Positions 1 through 8,863 are shown, counted from the first letter of the stretch. The stretch is DNA of 64,000 bases from Aeromicrobium sp. Root495 (GCF_001426755.1 NZ_LMFJ01000002.1:410038-474037), one strand, 5' to 3'. Notes: generated by a model from the sequence alone, not told the origin. Numbers and translations are program-made.

Positions 1-525
1 GTCGCCGACCTCGTCGGACGTGGCCGTTATCCGCACCAGGGTTTCTTCCGCCGCTGGAGCCCCGAGGACGACGCTGCGGTCGAGGCCGCGATGGAGGCCA
101 CGGGGACGGCCGACCTGGCCGAGCGTCCCATCTCGGCCCTCTCGGGCGGCCAGCGCCAGCGCGTCTGGGTGGCCATGGCGCTCGCGCAGGACACCGACCT
201 CGTGCTGCTCGACGAGCCCACGACCTACCTCGACATCACGCACCAGGTGGAGCTGCTCGACCTGCTCACCGACCTCAACCGTGCGCACGGCAAGACGATC
301 GTCATCGTGCTCCACGACCTCAACCTCGCGTGCCGCTACGCCGACCACCTCATCGCCATGAAGTCGGGCGCGATCGTCCGCGAGGGCGCGCCGCAGGACA
401 TCATCGACGCCGACCTCGTGTCCGACGTCTTCGGGCTCTCGTCCGACATCGTCCCCGACCCCGTGAGCGGCACTCCGATGGTCGTCCCCCGCGGCCGCCA
501 CCACGTCGCCACCCCCGCCCTCTGA
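1..525 (+). CDS. Iron-siderophore-type ABC transporter ATP-binding protein, 5'-truncated
   Basis: The reading frame is open from base 1, so the start and the Walker A loop lie outside the window. What remains is the C-terminal half of a FecE/FepC-type ATPase: VADLVGRGRYPHQ at the left edge (typical of siderophore importers), the ABC signature LSGGQRQRV about residue 47, Walker B VLLDEPTTYLD about residue 68, and the H-loop VLHDLNLACRYADH. It would hydrolyse ATP on the cytoplasmic face of a permease importing a ferric-siderophore or cobalamin-like ligand. The permease and binding-protein genes are presumably to the left. The siderophore substrate is inferred from family resemblance only. A palindromic repeat starts 8 bases after the stop codon. 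Confidence 0.9.
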   Translation, partial: VADLVGRGRYPHQGFFRRWSPEDDAAVEAAMEATGTADLAERPISALSGGQRQRVWVAMALAQDTDLVLLDEPTTYLDITHQVELLDLLTDLNRAHGKTIVIVLHDLNLACRYADHLIAMKSGAIVREGAPQDIIDADLVSDVFGLSSDIVPDPVSGTPMVVPRGRHHVATPAL

Positions 526-533
526 CCCCCGGT

Positions 534-642
534 CGGTTTACCACGGGGGGTTGGTAGACCGACCCATACCTCCGGAAGCTTCCGTAGGGATGGGTCAGGT
601 TGCCGAGGGGAGGACGGTTTGCATAGTTACCGTGGTAAACCG
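534..642 (+). repeat. Dispersed palindromic repeat, copy 1 (109 bp)
   Basis: The ends are a perfect 12-base inverted repeat, CGGTTTACCACG (534-545) and CGTGGTAAACCG (631-642). In the middle, 561-596, is a 36-bp near-palindrome centred on GGAAGCTTCC with GACCCAT/ATGGGTC at its ends; 17 of 19 positions match on folding. The left arm itself can fold (GGTTTACCA against TGGTAGACC, one mismatch). A second copy lies at 30605-30694 in inverted orientation: 26 of 27 left-arm bases match, but this copy has 19 extra bases in the right arm. It sits between the ABC ATPase stop and the methyltransferase. No ORF worth calling is inside. A MITE- or REP-like element is likely; it could also act as a transcription terminator. 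Confidence 0.85.
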
Positions 643-695
643 TCGGTCGGGCGGGGGCCACGCGGTGTTCATCTCACGTCCCTAGCGTCGGGAGC

Positions 696-1391
696 ATGAG
701 TGAGTCCCTCGGCCTGCGGGCGCGACGACGTCTGGCGCGGGCCATCTACACACCGCCCCCGCCGCCCGCCCCTCCGCGCGACCCCGAGCTCGTGGCGCTC
801 GACCGGCTCGAGCGGGAGTGGAAGGGCGGCCCCGTCCGCGACGAGCGCATCAACGAGCACCTCTCGCTCATGCTCGACAAGGCCGGCGTCACCGGCGGCC
901 AGGTGCTCGAGATCGGCGGCCGCGGCTACCCCCGCGGCCAGGTCTTCGGCGACGCCTTCACGTACCGCAACCTCGACCTCGTCGACACCGGCGAGGGCAC
1001 CATCGTCGGCGACATCACCGGCTGCCCCGAGATCGCCGACGAGACCTTCGACGTCGTCCTCAGCGTCGACGTCTTCGAGCACATCGACCGACCCTGGCTG
1101 GCCGGCGAGGAGATGGTGCGCATCCTGAAGCCGGGCGGGCTGGTCTACACCTCGACGCTCTTCAGCTGGCGCTACCACCCGTGCCCCATCGACTTCTGGC
1201 GCTACACCCCCGAGGCCCTGGCCTTCCTGATGACCGGCACGGACACGATCGACCAGGGCTTCGACCTCACCGAGCGTCGCCGCGACGTCCGCAAGAAGGC
1301 GGCCGAGGACCCCATGCGCATCGACGAGCTCGGTGGCTGGCGCGAGAACGTCCGGGTCTTCCACGCCGGCGTGAAGCCGGACCGCCCGTGA
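696..1391 (+). CDS. Class I SAM-dependent methyltransferase
   Basis: 231 residues. The Rossmann SAM-binding motif I is VLEIGGRG at 70-77, and the motif II/post-II region FDVVLSVDVFEHI at 118-130 is typical of the Methyltransf_11 group, followed by ILKPGGLVYTSTLF. The N-terminus is basic with a short proline run (residues 20-27). A cytoplasmic enzyme; the acceptor cannot be told. FSWRYHPCPIDFWRYTPEA resembles methyltransferases that act on surface glycans or lipids in cell-envelope clusters, but no such cluster is visible here. Start ATG at 696 follows a repeat element at 534-642, so it probably has its own promoter in 643-695. Confidence 0.85.
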   Translation: MSESLGLRARRRLARAIYTPPPPPAPPRDPELVALDRLEREWKGGPVRDERINEHLSLMLDKAGVTGGQVLEIGGRGYPRGQVFGDAFTYRNLDLVDTGEGTIVGDITGCPEIADETFDVVLSVDVFEHIDRPWLAGEEMVRILKPGGLVYTSTLFSWRYHPCPIDFWRYTPEALAFLMTGTDTIDQGFDLTERRRDVRKKAAEDPMRIDELGGWRENVRVFHAGVKPDRP

Positions 1392-1417
1392 CGTTCGGCC
1401 TGCCTACCATGGTGGGC

Positions 1418-2299
1418 ATGGCTGACGAAGTTGTCCTGCGCGACGGAACCATCCGCCTCGCCGTGTCGTCCCACGGTGCCGAGCCCCAGTCGTTGCGGGC
1501 TCCCGACGGGACGGAGCTGCTCTGGGGCGGCGGAGCCCCGTGGAAGCGGCACGCCCCGGTCCTCTTCCCCATCATCTGCCGGGTGCCCGAGGACAGCGTG
1601 GTGGTGGCGGGCGACCGCTACCCGATGCCGCAGCACGGGCTGGCGCGCGACCACGACTTCCAGGTCATCGAGGTGGGCGGCGACCGCGCCACGTACGTCC
1701 TGCGCACGGACAGCACGACCCTCGACCACTACCCGTACGACTTCACCCTGGCGGTCGCCTACACCGTGGCCGACGGCACCGTGACCATCACGTACGACGT
1801 GGAGAACAACGGCCCCTCCGAGATGCCCTACTCGCTCGGCTGGCACCCGGCCTTCCGCTGGCCGCTCGGCGAGGAGGGTGAGCACGTCATCACCTTCGAC
1901 GAGCGGGAGCCGGCACCGTTCCGCCGCGTCGCCGACAACCTCCTCGCACCGCAGGAGCACGAGAGCGTCGTGATCGACCGCAGGCTCGTCGTGCGCCGGG
2001 AGCTCTTCGACGACGGCGCCGTGATCATGACCGATGTGAGGAGCAGGGGCCTGGAGTACCGGAGCCCCGACGGTCACGGGCTGCGGATGGAGTGGGAGGG
2101 CTTCGGCGGGATCACGGTGTGGACCACCGGCCCGGACAAGCCGGGCGACCTCCTCTGCATCGAGCCCTGGGCGGGCTCGCCCGCTCCAGCCGACTTCAGC
2201 GGCGAGCTCGTCGATCACCCCGGCACCGCGGTGCTGGCTCCGGGGGCGCGCGCACGGCACGTCGTGCGGGTCACGCCCTTCCGCGTCGAGACCGACTGA
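1418..2299 (+). CDS. Aldose 1-epimerase (galactose mutarotase) family protein
   Basis: About 293 residues when read from ATG 1418; ATG 1409 adds MVG and is an equally possible start. The catalytic set of the mutarotase fold is present: HG in PQHGLARDHDF (His about 73), WHPAF (His about 143) and a glutamate in CIEPWAG (about 249). These proteins interconvert alpha and beta anomers of free sugars or sugar phosphates in the cytoplasm; the short, YeaD/LacX-like length fits a hexose or hexose-6-phosphate epimerase. It starts 17-26 bases after the methyltransferase stop and may be cotranscribed. Substrate not determinable. Confidence 0.85.
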   Translation: MADEVVLRDGTIRLAVSSHGAEPQSLRAPDGTELLWGGGAPWKRHAPVLFPIICRVPEDSVVVAGDRYPMPQHGLARDHDFQVIEVGGDRATYVLRTDSTTLDHYPYDFTLAVAYTVADGTVTITYDVENNGPSEMPYSLGWHPAFRWPLGEEGEHVITFDEREPAPFRRVADNLLAPQEHESVVIDRRLVVRRELFDDGAVIMTDVRSRGLEYRSPDGHGLRMEWEGFGGITVWTTGPDKPGDLLCIEPWAGSPAPADFSGELVDHPGTAVLAPGARARHVVRVTPFRVETD

Positions 2300-2304
2300 C
2301 CGGC

Positions 2305-3795
2305 TCAGCCGGTGGATCGGCCGGAGGACTCCTCGAGGGCCAGCTGCTCGGCCGCCTTGGCGATGTTGCGCTGCATGCCGCCGAAGATGATGCCGTGGAA
2401 CGGCAGGATGCCCCACCAGTAGAGCTGCCCGAAGAGACCGTGCGGGTGGAACAGCGCCCGGTGGTGGAACGTCGTGCTTCCGCCGTCGTCGGAGCCCACC
2501 TCCAGCTCGAGCCAGGCCAGCCCAGGGACCCGCATCTCCGCGCGGAGCCGGAGGAACGTCTTGTCGTCGGTGGCCTCGACGCGCCAGAAGTCGAGGGCGT
2601 CGCCCACCACGAGGTCCTTGGCGTTGCGCCGACCACGGCGCAGGCCGGGCCCACCGACGAACCGGTCCATCCAGCCGCGCACGGCCCAGGCGAGGGGCCA
2701 GGAGTACCAGCCGTTGTCGCCGCCGATGCCCTCGATGACGCTCCACAGCTGGGAGGGGGAGGCCTCGACCTCCCGCGTCCGCTCGTCCTTGTAGAGCGAT
2801 CCGCCGGCCCAGTCGGGATCGGAGGGGAGCGGCTCCGAGGGAGCGCCCGCGTACGACGCCGACGACCAGCTCGTGGGGACGTCGAGGTCCTGGATCTTGG
2901 TCAGGGCCAGCCCGACGGCCTTGTCGTAGCCCGTGAGGCCGCCCTCCGGGTCGGGCACGTACTGCTGGATGTCGTGCTCCGACGCCACCACGGTGTTGCG
3001 CAGCGACTCCACGAGGGGGCGGGCGAGCGACGCCGGGACGGGGGTGATGACGCCCACCCAGTGGCTCGAGAGCGTGGGCGACAGCACCGGGACCTTGAGG
3101 ATCCGGCGCCGGGGCAGACCGGCCACGGCGGCGTAGCGCTGCATCATGTCGAGGTAGGTCAGGACGTCGGGTCCGCCGACGTCGAACCGTCGGCTCACGT
3201 CGGACGGCATCTCCGCCGAGCCCACGAGGTAGTGCAGGACGTCACGGACGGCGATGGGCTGGATGCGGGTGGTCACCCAGCGCGGCACGACCATGACGGG
3301 CAGGCGCTCCGTGAGGTAGCGCAGCATCTCGAAGGAGGCCGAGCCCGAGCCGATGACGACGCCGGCCTGGAGGACCGCGGTGGGGACGCCGGAGTCGAGC
3401 AGGATCTGTCCCACCTGCTCGCGGGACCGCAGGTGCTCCGAGAGCTCCTCGCCCTGCGGCACCATGCCGCTGAGGTAGACGATGCGCTGCACGCCGGCGT
3501 CGTGGGCGGCGTCGGCGAAGCCCTGCGCCATGTCGCGCTCGGTCTTCTCGAAGTCGTCGCCGGTGCCGATGGAGTGCAGCAGGTAGTAGAGGACGTCGAC
3601 GTCCTCGAGCGCGGCCCGCACGGCGTCTGCGTCCGTCGCGTCGCCGACGCTCACCTCGACGTCGTCGGACCACGCGTGCGCGCGGGTCTTGGCCTCGTCG
3701 CGGACCAGCACGCGGACGGTGTGGCCGGACTCGAGAAGACGGGGGACCAGGCGCCCACCGATGTATCCGGTGGCGCCGGTGACGAGAGAACGCAT
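2305..3795 (-). CDS. NAD(P)-binding SDR with C-terminal DUF2867 domain
   Basis: 496 residues. Residues 1 to about 290 are an atypical extended SDR: TGATGYIGG at 6-14, then LVRDE and a DVDVLYYLLHS stretch, like NmrA-type sensors and complex I NDUFA9-like proteins. The C-terminal part (about 330-480), including WSVIEGIGGDNGWYSWP, is the DUF2867/SRPBCC-like domain with a final FHGIIFGGMQRNIAK helix. The fusion is common in Actinobacteria and has no settled reaction. Convergent with the epimerase gene; the stop codons are 5 bases apart. NAD(P) binding is seen in the motif, catalysis is not. Confidence 0.85.
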   Translation of the reverse strand: MRSLVTGATGYIGGRLVPRLLESGHTVRVLVRDEAKTRAHAWSDDVEVSVGDATDADAVRAALEDVDVLYYLLHSIGTGDDFEKTERDMAQGFADAAHDAGVQRIVYLSGMVPQGEELSEHLRSREQVGQILLDSGVPTAVLQAGVVIGSGSASFEMLRYLTERLPVMVVPRWVTTRIQPIAVRDVLHYLVGSAEMPSDVSRRFDVGGPDVLTYLDMMQRYAAVAGLPRRRILKVPVLSPTLSSHWVGVITPVPASLARPLVESLRNTVVASEHDIQQYVPDPEGGLTGYDKAVGLALTKIQDLDVPTSWSSASYAGAPSEPLPSDPDWAGGSLYKDERTREVEASPSQLWSVIEGIGGDNGWYSWPLAWAVRGWMDRFVGGPGLRRGRRNAKDLVVGDALDFWRVEATDDKTFLRLRAEMRVPGLAWLELEVGSDDGGSTTFHHRALFHPHGLFGQLYWWGILPFHGIIFGGMQRNIAKAAEQLALEESSGRSTG

Positions 3796-3871
3796 GGACC
3801 CAGTCTGGTGTGCGTGGGCCGACCCGCCACTCGGCCGGGCCGAGGCGCTTCAGCGAGGGGCGGTCGGACGG

Positions 3872-4204
3872 TCAGCCGGCGTGGGCGCGACGGATGCTCA
3901 GGCCCACGTCGCGGTAGGCGAAACGGTGGTGGAAGTGCAGCGGCGCGGGGGGTGTGCCGGTGGGGGAGACGAGGCCGGGGTCGGCCGTCTCCTCGTCGCA
4001 GTGGCGCGACCAGCAGTCGTTCCGCACCACGAGCCGGTCGAGGACGATCGAGGCCAGGTAGTTGCCGTCGAGGTCGACGACCTCCGTGTCGCCCCACGGG
4101 CACCAGCCGATGCAGTGCCCGTCCAGGTCGAAGACGTGCGCGTCGTCCCAGCTGCGACGGAAAGCGATGGCATGCCCCGCCATGTCATACAGATAAGTGC
4201 TCAT
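3872..4204 (-). CDS. Small protein of the 4-fold beta-flower type
   Basis: 110 residues with short repeated units of the type aromatic-D-x-x-G-x-x-I-A/G: YLYDMAGHAIAF, VFDLDGHCIGW, VVDLDGNYLASI. This YD/DLDG repeat pattern is what I know as the '4-fold beta flower' fold, related to YD/RHS-like beta repeats. No signal peptide or membrane segment. The role is unknown; several Cys and Trp residues may matter for folding. ATG 4204 has a good ribosome-binding site, GAAGGA, 7 bases upstream. It is a separate transcription unit upstream of the SDR-DUF2867 gene, 76 bases away. Confidence 0.65.
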   Translation of the reverse strand: MSTYLYDMAGHAIAFRRSWDDAHVFDLDGHCIGWCPWGDTEVVDLDGNYLASIVLDRLVVRNDCWSRHCDEETADPGLVSPTGTPPAPLHFHHRFAYRDVGLSIRRAHAG

Positions 4205-4346
4205 CCCGAGTTCCTTCTTCCTGATTCGACGGTACGCCGAGTTCTGTCGGGGTTCAGGTCGAAATCGCCGGTCCGGGCAGAAATGACTCGATGGGACTAG
4301 TCCGCGACCGGGTGCGGGTGGTCACCCTGGGCGACGGACGGGCACG

Positions 4347-4769
4347 ATGGGTGTCATGACGGACGACACGCGACGCTCGGTGGCCCTCGACCGGATCGAG
4401 CGGGCGCGCTACCGCGTCACGAACGCTCGGGGCGGCTCCATCACGATCGGGGAGGGCGACGACGCCGACTTCACGCCGGTCGAGCTGCTTCTCGCCGCCA
4501 TCGCCGGCTGCACGGCGATCGACGTCGACTACCTCACGACGAAGCGGTCGGAGCCGGTGCGGTTCGCGGTGGAGGCACTGGGCGAGAAGCTGCCGGAGCA
4601 CGTCATGAGCGACCTGCGGGTGCTGCTCGACGTGGAGTTCCCCGACGACGAGGCCGGTCGGGCCGCGCAGGCGCGCGTGCCCGGTGCCGTGGCCACCTCG
4701 CACGACCGGCTCTGCACCGTCAGCCGGACCGTCGAGCACGGCGTCCCGGTCCGGTCCGAGGCGGTCTGA
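4347..4769 (+). CDS. OsmC/Ohr family protein
   Basis: 140 residues from ATG 4347 (ATG 4356, MTDDTRR, is an alternative). Family marks: DFTPVELLLAAIAGCTAIDVDYL contains the first reactive cysteine, and RLCTVSRTVEHGV contains the second. OsmC-type proteins are homodimeric thiol peroxidases that reduce organic hydroperoxides; this one is of the OsmC branch by its AGCTAID motif rather than clearly Ohr. A cytoplasmic protein. It is convergent with the SDR that follows, whose stop lies 10 bases downstream. Confidence 0.8.
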   Translation: MGVMTDDTRRSVALDRIERARYRVTNARGGSITIGEGDDADFTPVELLLAAIAGCTAIDVDYLTTKRSEPVRFAVEALGEKLPEHVMSDLRVLLDVEFPDDEAGRAAQARVPGAVATSHDRLCTVSRTVEHGVPVRSEAV

Positions 4770-4778
4770 CCCGTCAGG

Positions 4779-5633
4779 CTAGAGGCGCAGCGAGGGGTCG
4801 TGGGGGCCCTTGGGGTCCACCCAGAAGTCGAGCGCAAGCCCTTCCTCGGTCCCCCCGTTGAGGTAGACCGAGAAGTCCGTGACCCCGGCCGCCTCGAGCA
4901 CGTCGTCGTCGATGAGGAACTGGCCGGTCTGCTCGCTCGGCGGCCGGACGAGGATCTCGTAGGCGGCGTCGGCCATGATCTGCGGCGTGCGTGAGTGTGC
5001 CTCCAGCCCGGCGCCCACGACGTTGCGCACGGCGGCCGTGTCGATGGCCGTGCGCGGCCAGAGGGAGTTGGCGGCGATGCCGTCGGCCCGCAGCTCCTCC
5101 GACAGTCCGAGGGTCACGAGGCTCATGGCGTACTTGGCCATGGCGTAGGCCGTGAAGGTCCCGAACCAGCGTGGATCGGTGCTGATGGGCGGCGACAGGG
5201 TGAGGACGTGGCCGTGGTCGGACTGCTTGAGCCACGGAAGCGACAGCTTGGAGAGCAGGAACGAGCCGCGCGCGTTGATGTCGAGCATGAGGTCGTACTT
5301 CTTCATGGAGATGTCGGCCGTGCTCGAGAGGTCGATCGCGCTGGCGTTGTTGACGACGATGTCGATGCCGCCGAACTTCTCGGCCGTCCGGGCCACGGCG
5401 TCCTCCACGAACGCGTCGTCGCGGACGTCGCCCACGAGCGGGAGCGCCTGGCCGCCGGCGTCGATCACGGCCTGCGCCGCCGTGTAGATGGTGCCCGGGA
5501 GCACGGGGTGCGGCTCGGCCGTCTTGGCCAGGAGCGCCACGTTGGCCCCGTCGCGGGCCGCTCGGACGGCGATGGCCTCGCCGATCCCCCGGCTGCCGCC
5601 GGACATGATGATGGTCTTGCCGGCGAGCGACAT
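4779..5633 (-). CDS. SDR family oxidoreductase, HSDL2-like
   Basis: 284 residues from ATG 5633, chosen because AGGAG sits 6 bases upstream; the frame continues upstream but without a ribosome-binding site. MSLAGKTIIMSGGSRGIGEA carries the TGxxxGIG cofactor loop; NNASAID follows, and TAYAMAKYAMS supplies YxxxK. The DGxxxANSLWPRTAI and EILVRPPSEQTGQFLIDDDVL segments match the hydroxysteroid dehydrogenase-like 2 group, here without the SCP2 sterol-carrier domain. Expected NAD(P)-dependent oxidation of an acyl- or steroid-type alcohol. Divergent from the hydrolase-nitroreductase pair with a palindromic operator between them. Confidence 0.88.
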   Translation of the reverse strand: MSLAGKTIIMSGGSRGIGEAIAVRAARDGANVALLAKTAEPHPVLPGTIYTAAQAVIDAGGQALPLVGDVRDDAFVEDAVARTAEKFGGIDIVVNNASAIDLSSTADISMKKYDLMLDINARGSFLLSKLSLPWLKQSDHGHVLTLSPPISTDPRWFGTFTAYAMAKYAMSLVTLGLSEELRADGIAANSLWPRTAIDTAAVRNVVGAGLEAHSRTPQIMADAAYEILVRPPSEQTGQFLIDDDVLEAAGVTDFSVYLNGGTEEGLALDFWVDPKGPHDPSLRL

Positions 5634-5687
5634 GGAATCTCCTGAGGACGCGAGTGGGGCTGGGGCCGATGTTGCCCGCCTCACCAC

Positions 5688-5709
5688 TTACCGTCAATAC
5701 TGACCGTAA
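5688..5709. promoter_or_regulatory. Palindromic operator in a divergent promoter
   Basis: TTACCGTCA, four bases, then TGACCGTAA: an inverted repeat with 8 of 9 positions matching. It ends one base before the ATG of the hydrolase at 5710 and lies 55 bases upstream of the SDR start at 5633. This size and symmetry fit a TetR-type dimer. The cognate regulator is not adjacent. The position implies that the hydrolase mRNA is leaderless or nearly so, unless a downstream start is used. Confidence 0.55.
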
Positions 5710-6591
5710 ATGTCCGAGCCCGTCGATCCCCCTGCATCCGTTCCGGCCTGGTTCGCCGACGCCCTCGCCCAGGAGCCGGAGCACCACGCCCTCGAGGTCG
5801 ACCGGGTCCGCGTGGCCTACCGCGCCTGGGGCCGGGCGGGCCTGCCCGTCGTGGTGCTCGTGCACGGTGGCGCGGCGCACGCGGGCTGGTGGGACCACGT
5901 GGCGCCGTTCCTGACGACCGGGCACCGCGTCGTCGCGATCGACCTGTCCGGGCACGGCGACAGCGGCCATCGGCCCCGCTACGACTTCGTCACCTGGGCG
6001 GCCGAGGTGATGGCGGTCGCGGCCGCCGAGGGATCCACCCGCCCGGCCGTCCTGGGTCACAGCATGGGCGGCTTCGTGACCCTCACCGCGGCCATCGACC
6101 CGAGGTACGAGCTGCTGGGAGCCGTGGCCATCGACTCGCCCGTGCGCCGGATGTCGTCCGAGGCGAGGGCGTGGCTCGACAAGAACCCGACCCTCCCGCC
6201 GCACAAGGTCCACCCCACCCGCGAGGCCGTCGAGGCCCGGTTCAAGACGCTCCCGTCCGACGACGCCACGCTCGACTACGTCCGGGCCCACATCGCCACC
6301 GGGTCGGTGAAGGAGGTGGAGGGCGGCTGGACCTGGAAGTTCGACCCGCGCATTTTCTTCAGCGCGCGCATGGAGCCCGAGGCGCTCGTGGCCGCCCCGG
6401 GTCCCATCGCCCTGGTCCGCGGGGAGCGCGGCATGGCCACGGCCGACATCACCGAGTCCGTCGCGACGATGCTCGGCGGCGACGTCCCCGTCACGCTCGT
6501 CCCGGACTCGGGGCACCACATCATGCTCGACCAGCCGCTGGCGCTCATCGCGGTGCTGCAGGCCTACCTCGGAGAATGGAGTCGCCCATGA
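5710..6591 (+). CDS. Alpha/beta hydrolase
   Basis: 293 residues. VVVLVHGGAAHAGWWDH holds the oxyanion HG motif, GHSMGG the nucleophile (Ser about 118), and DSGHHIMLDQP the catalytic His (about 269). The cap domain lies around residues 140-210. A cytoplasmic esterase, lactonase or C-C hydrolase; the substrate is not evident. It overlaps the nitroreductase start by 4 bases (ATGA), so the two genes form an operon. Regulation probably passes through the palindrome immediately before the start codon. Confidence 0.85.
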   Translation: MSEPVDPPASVPAWFADALAQEPEHHALEVDRVRVAYRAWGRAGLPVVVLVHGGAAHAGWWDHVAPFLTTGHRVVAIDLSGHGDSGHRPRYDFVTWAAEVMAVAAAEGSTRPAVLGHSMGGFVTLTAAIDPRYELLGAVAIDSPVRRMSSEARAWLDKNPTLPPHKVHPTREAVEARFKTLPSDDATLDYVRAHIATGSVKEVEGGWTWKFDPRIFFSARMEPEALVAAPGPIALVRGERGMATADITESVATMLGGDVPVTLVPDSGHHIMLDQPLALIAVLQAYLGEWSRP

Positions 6592-7247
6592 CCGACCTCG
6601 ACGTGCTCGAGACCTTGCTGGAGGAGCGGTGGAGCTGCCGCGGCTTCACGGACGAGCCGGTGGACCGGCCCACGATCGACCGGCTGCTGACGATCGCCGG
6701 CCGGACGCCCTCGTGGTGCAACACCCAGCCGTGGAACGTGGTCGTGACGTCCCCGCCGGAGACCGCCGCGCTGCGCGACGCCATGGGCGCCGACGAGCGC
6801 CTCGGCTCCGACATCGAGTTCCCCGCGAAGTACGAGGGCGTGCACGCCGAGCGTCGGCGGGAGTCGGGCTGGCAGCTGTACGAGGCCACCGGGGTGGCGA
6901 AGGGCGACCGCGAGGCCTCGGCCGCGCAGATGATGCGGAACTTCGAGTTCTTCGGTGCCCCCCACCTGCTGGTCCTCACAACCTCGAGGTCGCTCGGTCC
7001 CTACGGTGCGGTGGACTGCGGACTCTTCGTCGACACCTTCCTGCTCGCGGTCCAGGCGGCCGGTCTCGGTGCCTGCGCCCAGGCCGCCGTGGCGATGCGT
7101 TCGGACTTCCTGCACGAGTACCTCGGGCTCGACGAGGACCGGCAGGTGGTGTGTGGCATCTCCTTCGGCCATCCCGACCAGGACCACGCGACCAACGGCT
7201 ACCGCACCACGCGCGTCCCGCTCGAGGACTTCGCGACCTTCCGCTGA
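6588..7247 (+). CDS. Nitroreductase family protein
   Basis: 219 residues from ATG 6588, overlapping the hydrolase stop. N-terminal RWSCRGFTDEPVDRPTI and GRTPSWCNTQPWNVVV are the flavin-binding start of the nitroreductase fold, with GLGACAQAAVA and GISFGHPDQDHATNGYRT at the C-terminal half. These enzymes bind FMN and use NAD(P)H to reduce nitro groups, quinones or enones. Convergent with the next gene, stops separated by a single base. Coupled translation with the hydrolase suggests joint detoxification or catabolism. Confidence 0.9.
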   Translation: MTDLDVLETLLEERWSCRGFTDEPVDRPTIDRLLTIAGRTPSWCNTQPWNVVVTSPPETAALRDAMGADERLGSDIEFPAKYEGVHAERRRESGWQLYEATGVAKGDREASAAQMMRNFEFFGAPHLLVLTTSRSLGPYGAVDCGLFVDTFLLAVQAAGLGACAQAAVAMRSDFLHEYLGLDEDRQVVCGISFGHPDQDHATNGYRTTRVPLEDFATFR

Positions 7248-7248
7248 G

Positions 7249-8688
7249 CTAGGGGAGCAGCGAGCCCAAACCCAGCACGGCGGCGAGCCCGAGCGCGCTG
7301 CGCGGGTGGTAGGCCGCGGTCCACAGGCCGCCGTGGGCCGCCCCGCGGGCCTCGTCCTGCCACGGCTCGTCGGCCGGCGGTTGTCCGGTGCGCAGGTCGT
7401 GCACGAGCAGGACGGCCATGAGCGAGTTGGACGTGGCCGGCTCGAAGACCTCCACGCCGAACCGGTGGGCCCCGGCGTAGGCCGCGGCCAGCGCCTTGTT
7501 CTTCACCACCGAGCGCGTGCGCGTGGCCGGCGCGACGTTGAGCGAGACGACCGTGCCGTGGGCCCGTGCATCGGTGGCGCGCCAGCGCTGCAGGCGCTTC
7601 GCCAGGGCGTAGTTGGGTCCCTGCTGCGGGACCAGCGCGTCGCACACGCCGGGATCCGCGCCCGGCGGGTAGTTGCGCTGGAGCAGCCGGCCCCCGGTGA
7701 CGGCGCGGACCGACGTCCGGGCGGCCCGCCCCACCCGGCCACGGGTGTAGGCCTCCTCGGCAGCGCCGACCTCCTCCGCGGGCACCACGAAGACGTCGGT
7801 GGGCGTGGCCAGGAACGACAGTGCCGTGTCGGGCCGGCGGGTGAGCAGGTGCGTGGCGAGCGCGTCCGCAGCCATGGAGACGCGCACGTGGTCGGACCCG
7901 TCGGCGTAGCAGTAGTTGCCGAGGACGAGCCGGTCGCCGGTCTGGTCCGCCAGCCGGTCGAGCCAGTCGGCCACGGCGGGGAGCTCGCGCACGAGGTCGG
8001 CTCCTTCGTCCGCGCCGGCGTCGGTGACGATGCGCGACGGCACGAGCACGCGTCCGGCCCCGGCGGTGGCGACCTCGCGCACCCGCTGCTGCACGTCGGC
8101 ACGTGGAAGGTCGAGCGCGGCCACCGTGGCACCCCAGCGCTGCAGCGCCCGGTAGGGACCCATCTCGGCGCCGGCCCCCAGCACCACGACGGTGTCGCCC
8201 TCGAGCCGGAGCCACTCGGGGTGGGTCATGACCGTCTGGACGGCGTCGGAGCACGACTGCGTGATGACGCCGCGCGCCACCCACTCGTCGAGCTGGCGGA
8301 CGAGGCCGGCACCCCGCAGCCGCTCGCCCCGGTACGGGATGCTCACCTCCGCGTCCGGCGAGCCACCTCCCTGCAGGGTGGTGGTGTGGAGGGCCTGCTC
8401 CAGCGGGACGGTCTCGATGGCGGAGGCGAGCGGGACCTCGTCGTACCGCATCTGCTCGGTGGCGCTCCGCAGGCCCTCGGCCGCGACGGAACGCGCCGCG
8501 GCAGCGTCGCCGATGCCGGCCTCGACCGCTCGTCGGAAGTGCTCCAGGTAGTTCCGGCGCCAGCTGGTCTCGTGCTCGACGGCCCGGGCCCCCACGGGAT
8601 CGGCCTTGCGCAACGCGTCGGCCAGGACCGCCCGCCCCGTGGCCGAGGTGCTGTCGCGGGCGAACGAGACTCCCTCTCGTGTGCTCAT
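7249..8688 (-). CDS. Conserved protein with Rossmann-like core, function unknown
   Basis: 479 residues, not recognised as a named family. A glycine-rich strand-loop, VVVLGAGAEMGPYRALQRWG, near residue 168 followed by VAALDLPRADVQ looks like a nucleotide-binding Rossmann unit. Upstream are helical segments and THPEWLRLEGD; downstream are YCYADGSDHVRVSMAADAL and NYALAKRLQRWRA. The C-terminus ends in a short hydrophobic stretch (LGLAAVLGLGSLLP). No signal peptide. It is alone on the minus strand, convergent with the nitroreductase, and upstream lies a long GC hairpin at 8864-8893. I propose no reaction. Confidence 0.75.
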   Translation of the reverse strand: MSTREGVSFARDSTSATGRAVLADALRKADPVGARAVEHETSWRRNYLEHFRRAVEAGIGDAAAARSVAAEGLRSATEQMRYDEVPLASAIETVPLEQALHTTTLQGGGSPDAEVSIPYRGERLRGAGLVRQLDEWVARGVITQSCSDAVQTVMTHPEWLRLEGDTVVVLGAGAEMGPYRALQRWGATVAALDLPRADVQQRVREVATAGAGRVLVPSRIVTDAGADEGADLVRELPAVADWLDRLADQTGDRLVLGNYCYADGSDHVRVSMAADALATHLLTRRPDTALSFLATPTDVFVVPAEEVGAAEEAYTRGRVGRAARTSVRAVTGGRLLQRNYPPGADPGVCDALVPQQGPNYALAKRLQRWRATDARAHGTVVSLNVAPATRTRSVVKNKALAAAYAGAHRFGVEVFEPATSNSLMAVLLVHDLRTGQPPADEPWQDEARGAAHGGLWTAAYHPRSALGLAAVLGLGSLLP

Positions 8689-8863
8689 TCCTCCACCGTA
8701 CGAGCGGATTTCGGCTACTCACGAGTCTCCCGACGAGTAACCGCCTGCGAGACCCATCTCGGCGTCCCGTGGGTCCGAACGACTGGTGAACGGCGAGACC
8801 CGGGTTCTCCTGCGGGTGCTCCCACCTCGGGTGCGGAGCGCCCACCGCCGTGGGGAGCAAGAT

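Noticed and set aside
2305-4204. Plus-strand open frame opposite the SDR-DUF2867 gene
   Set aside because: The minus-strand protein has clear motifs and full length; the plus-strand translation is low-complexity.
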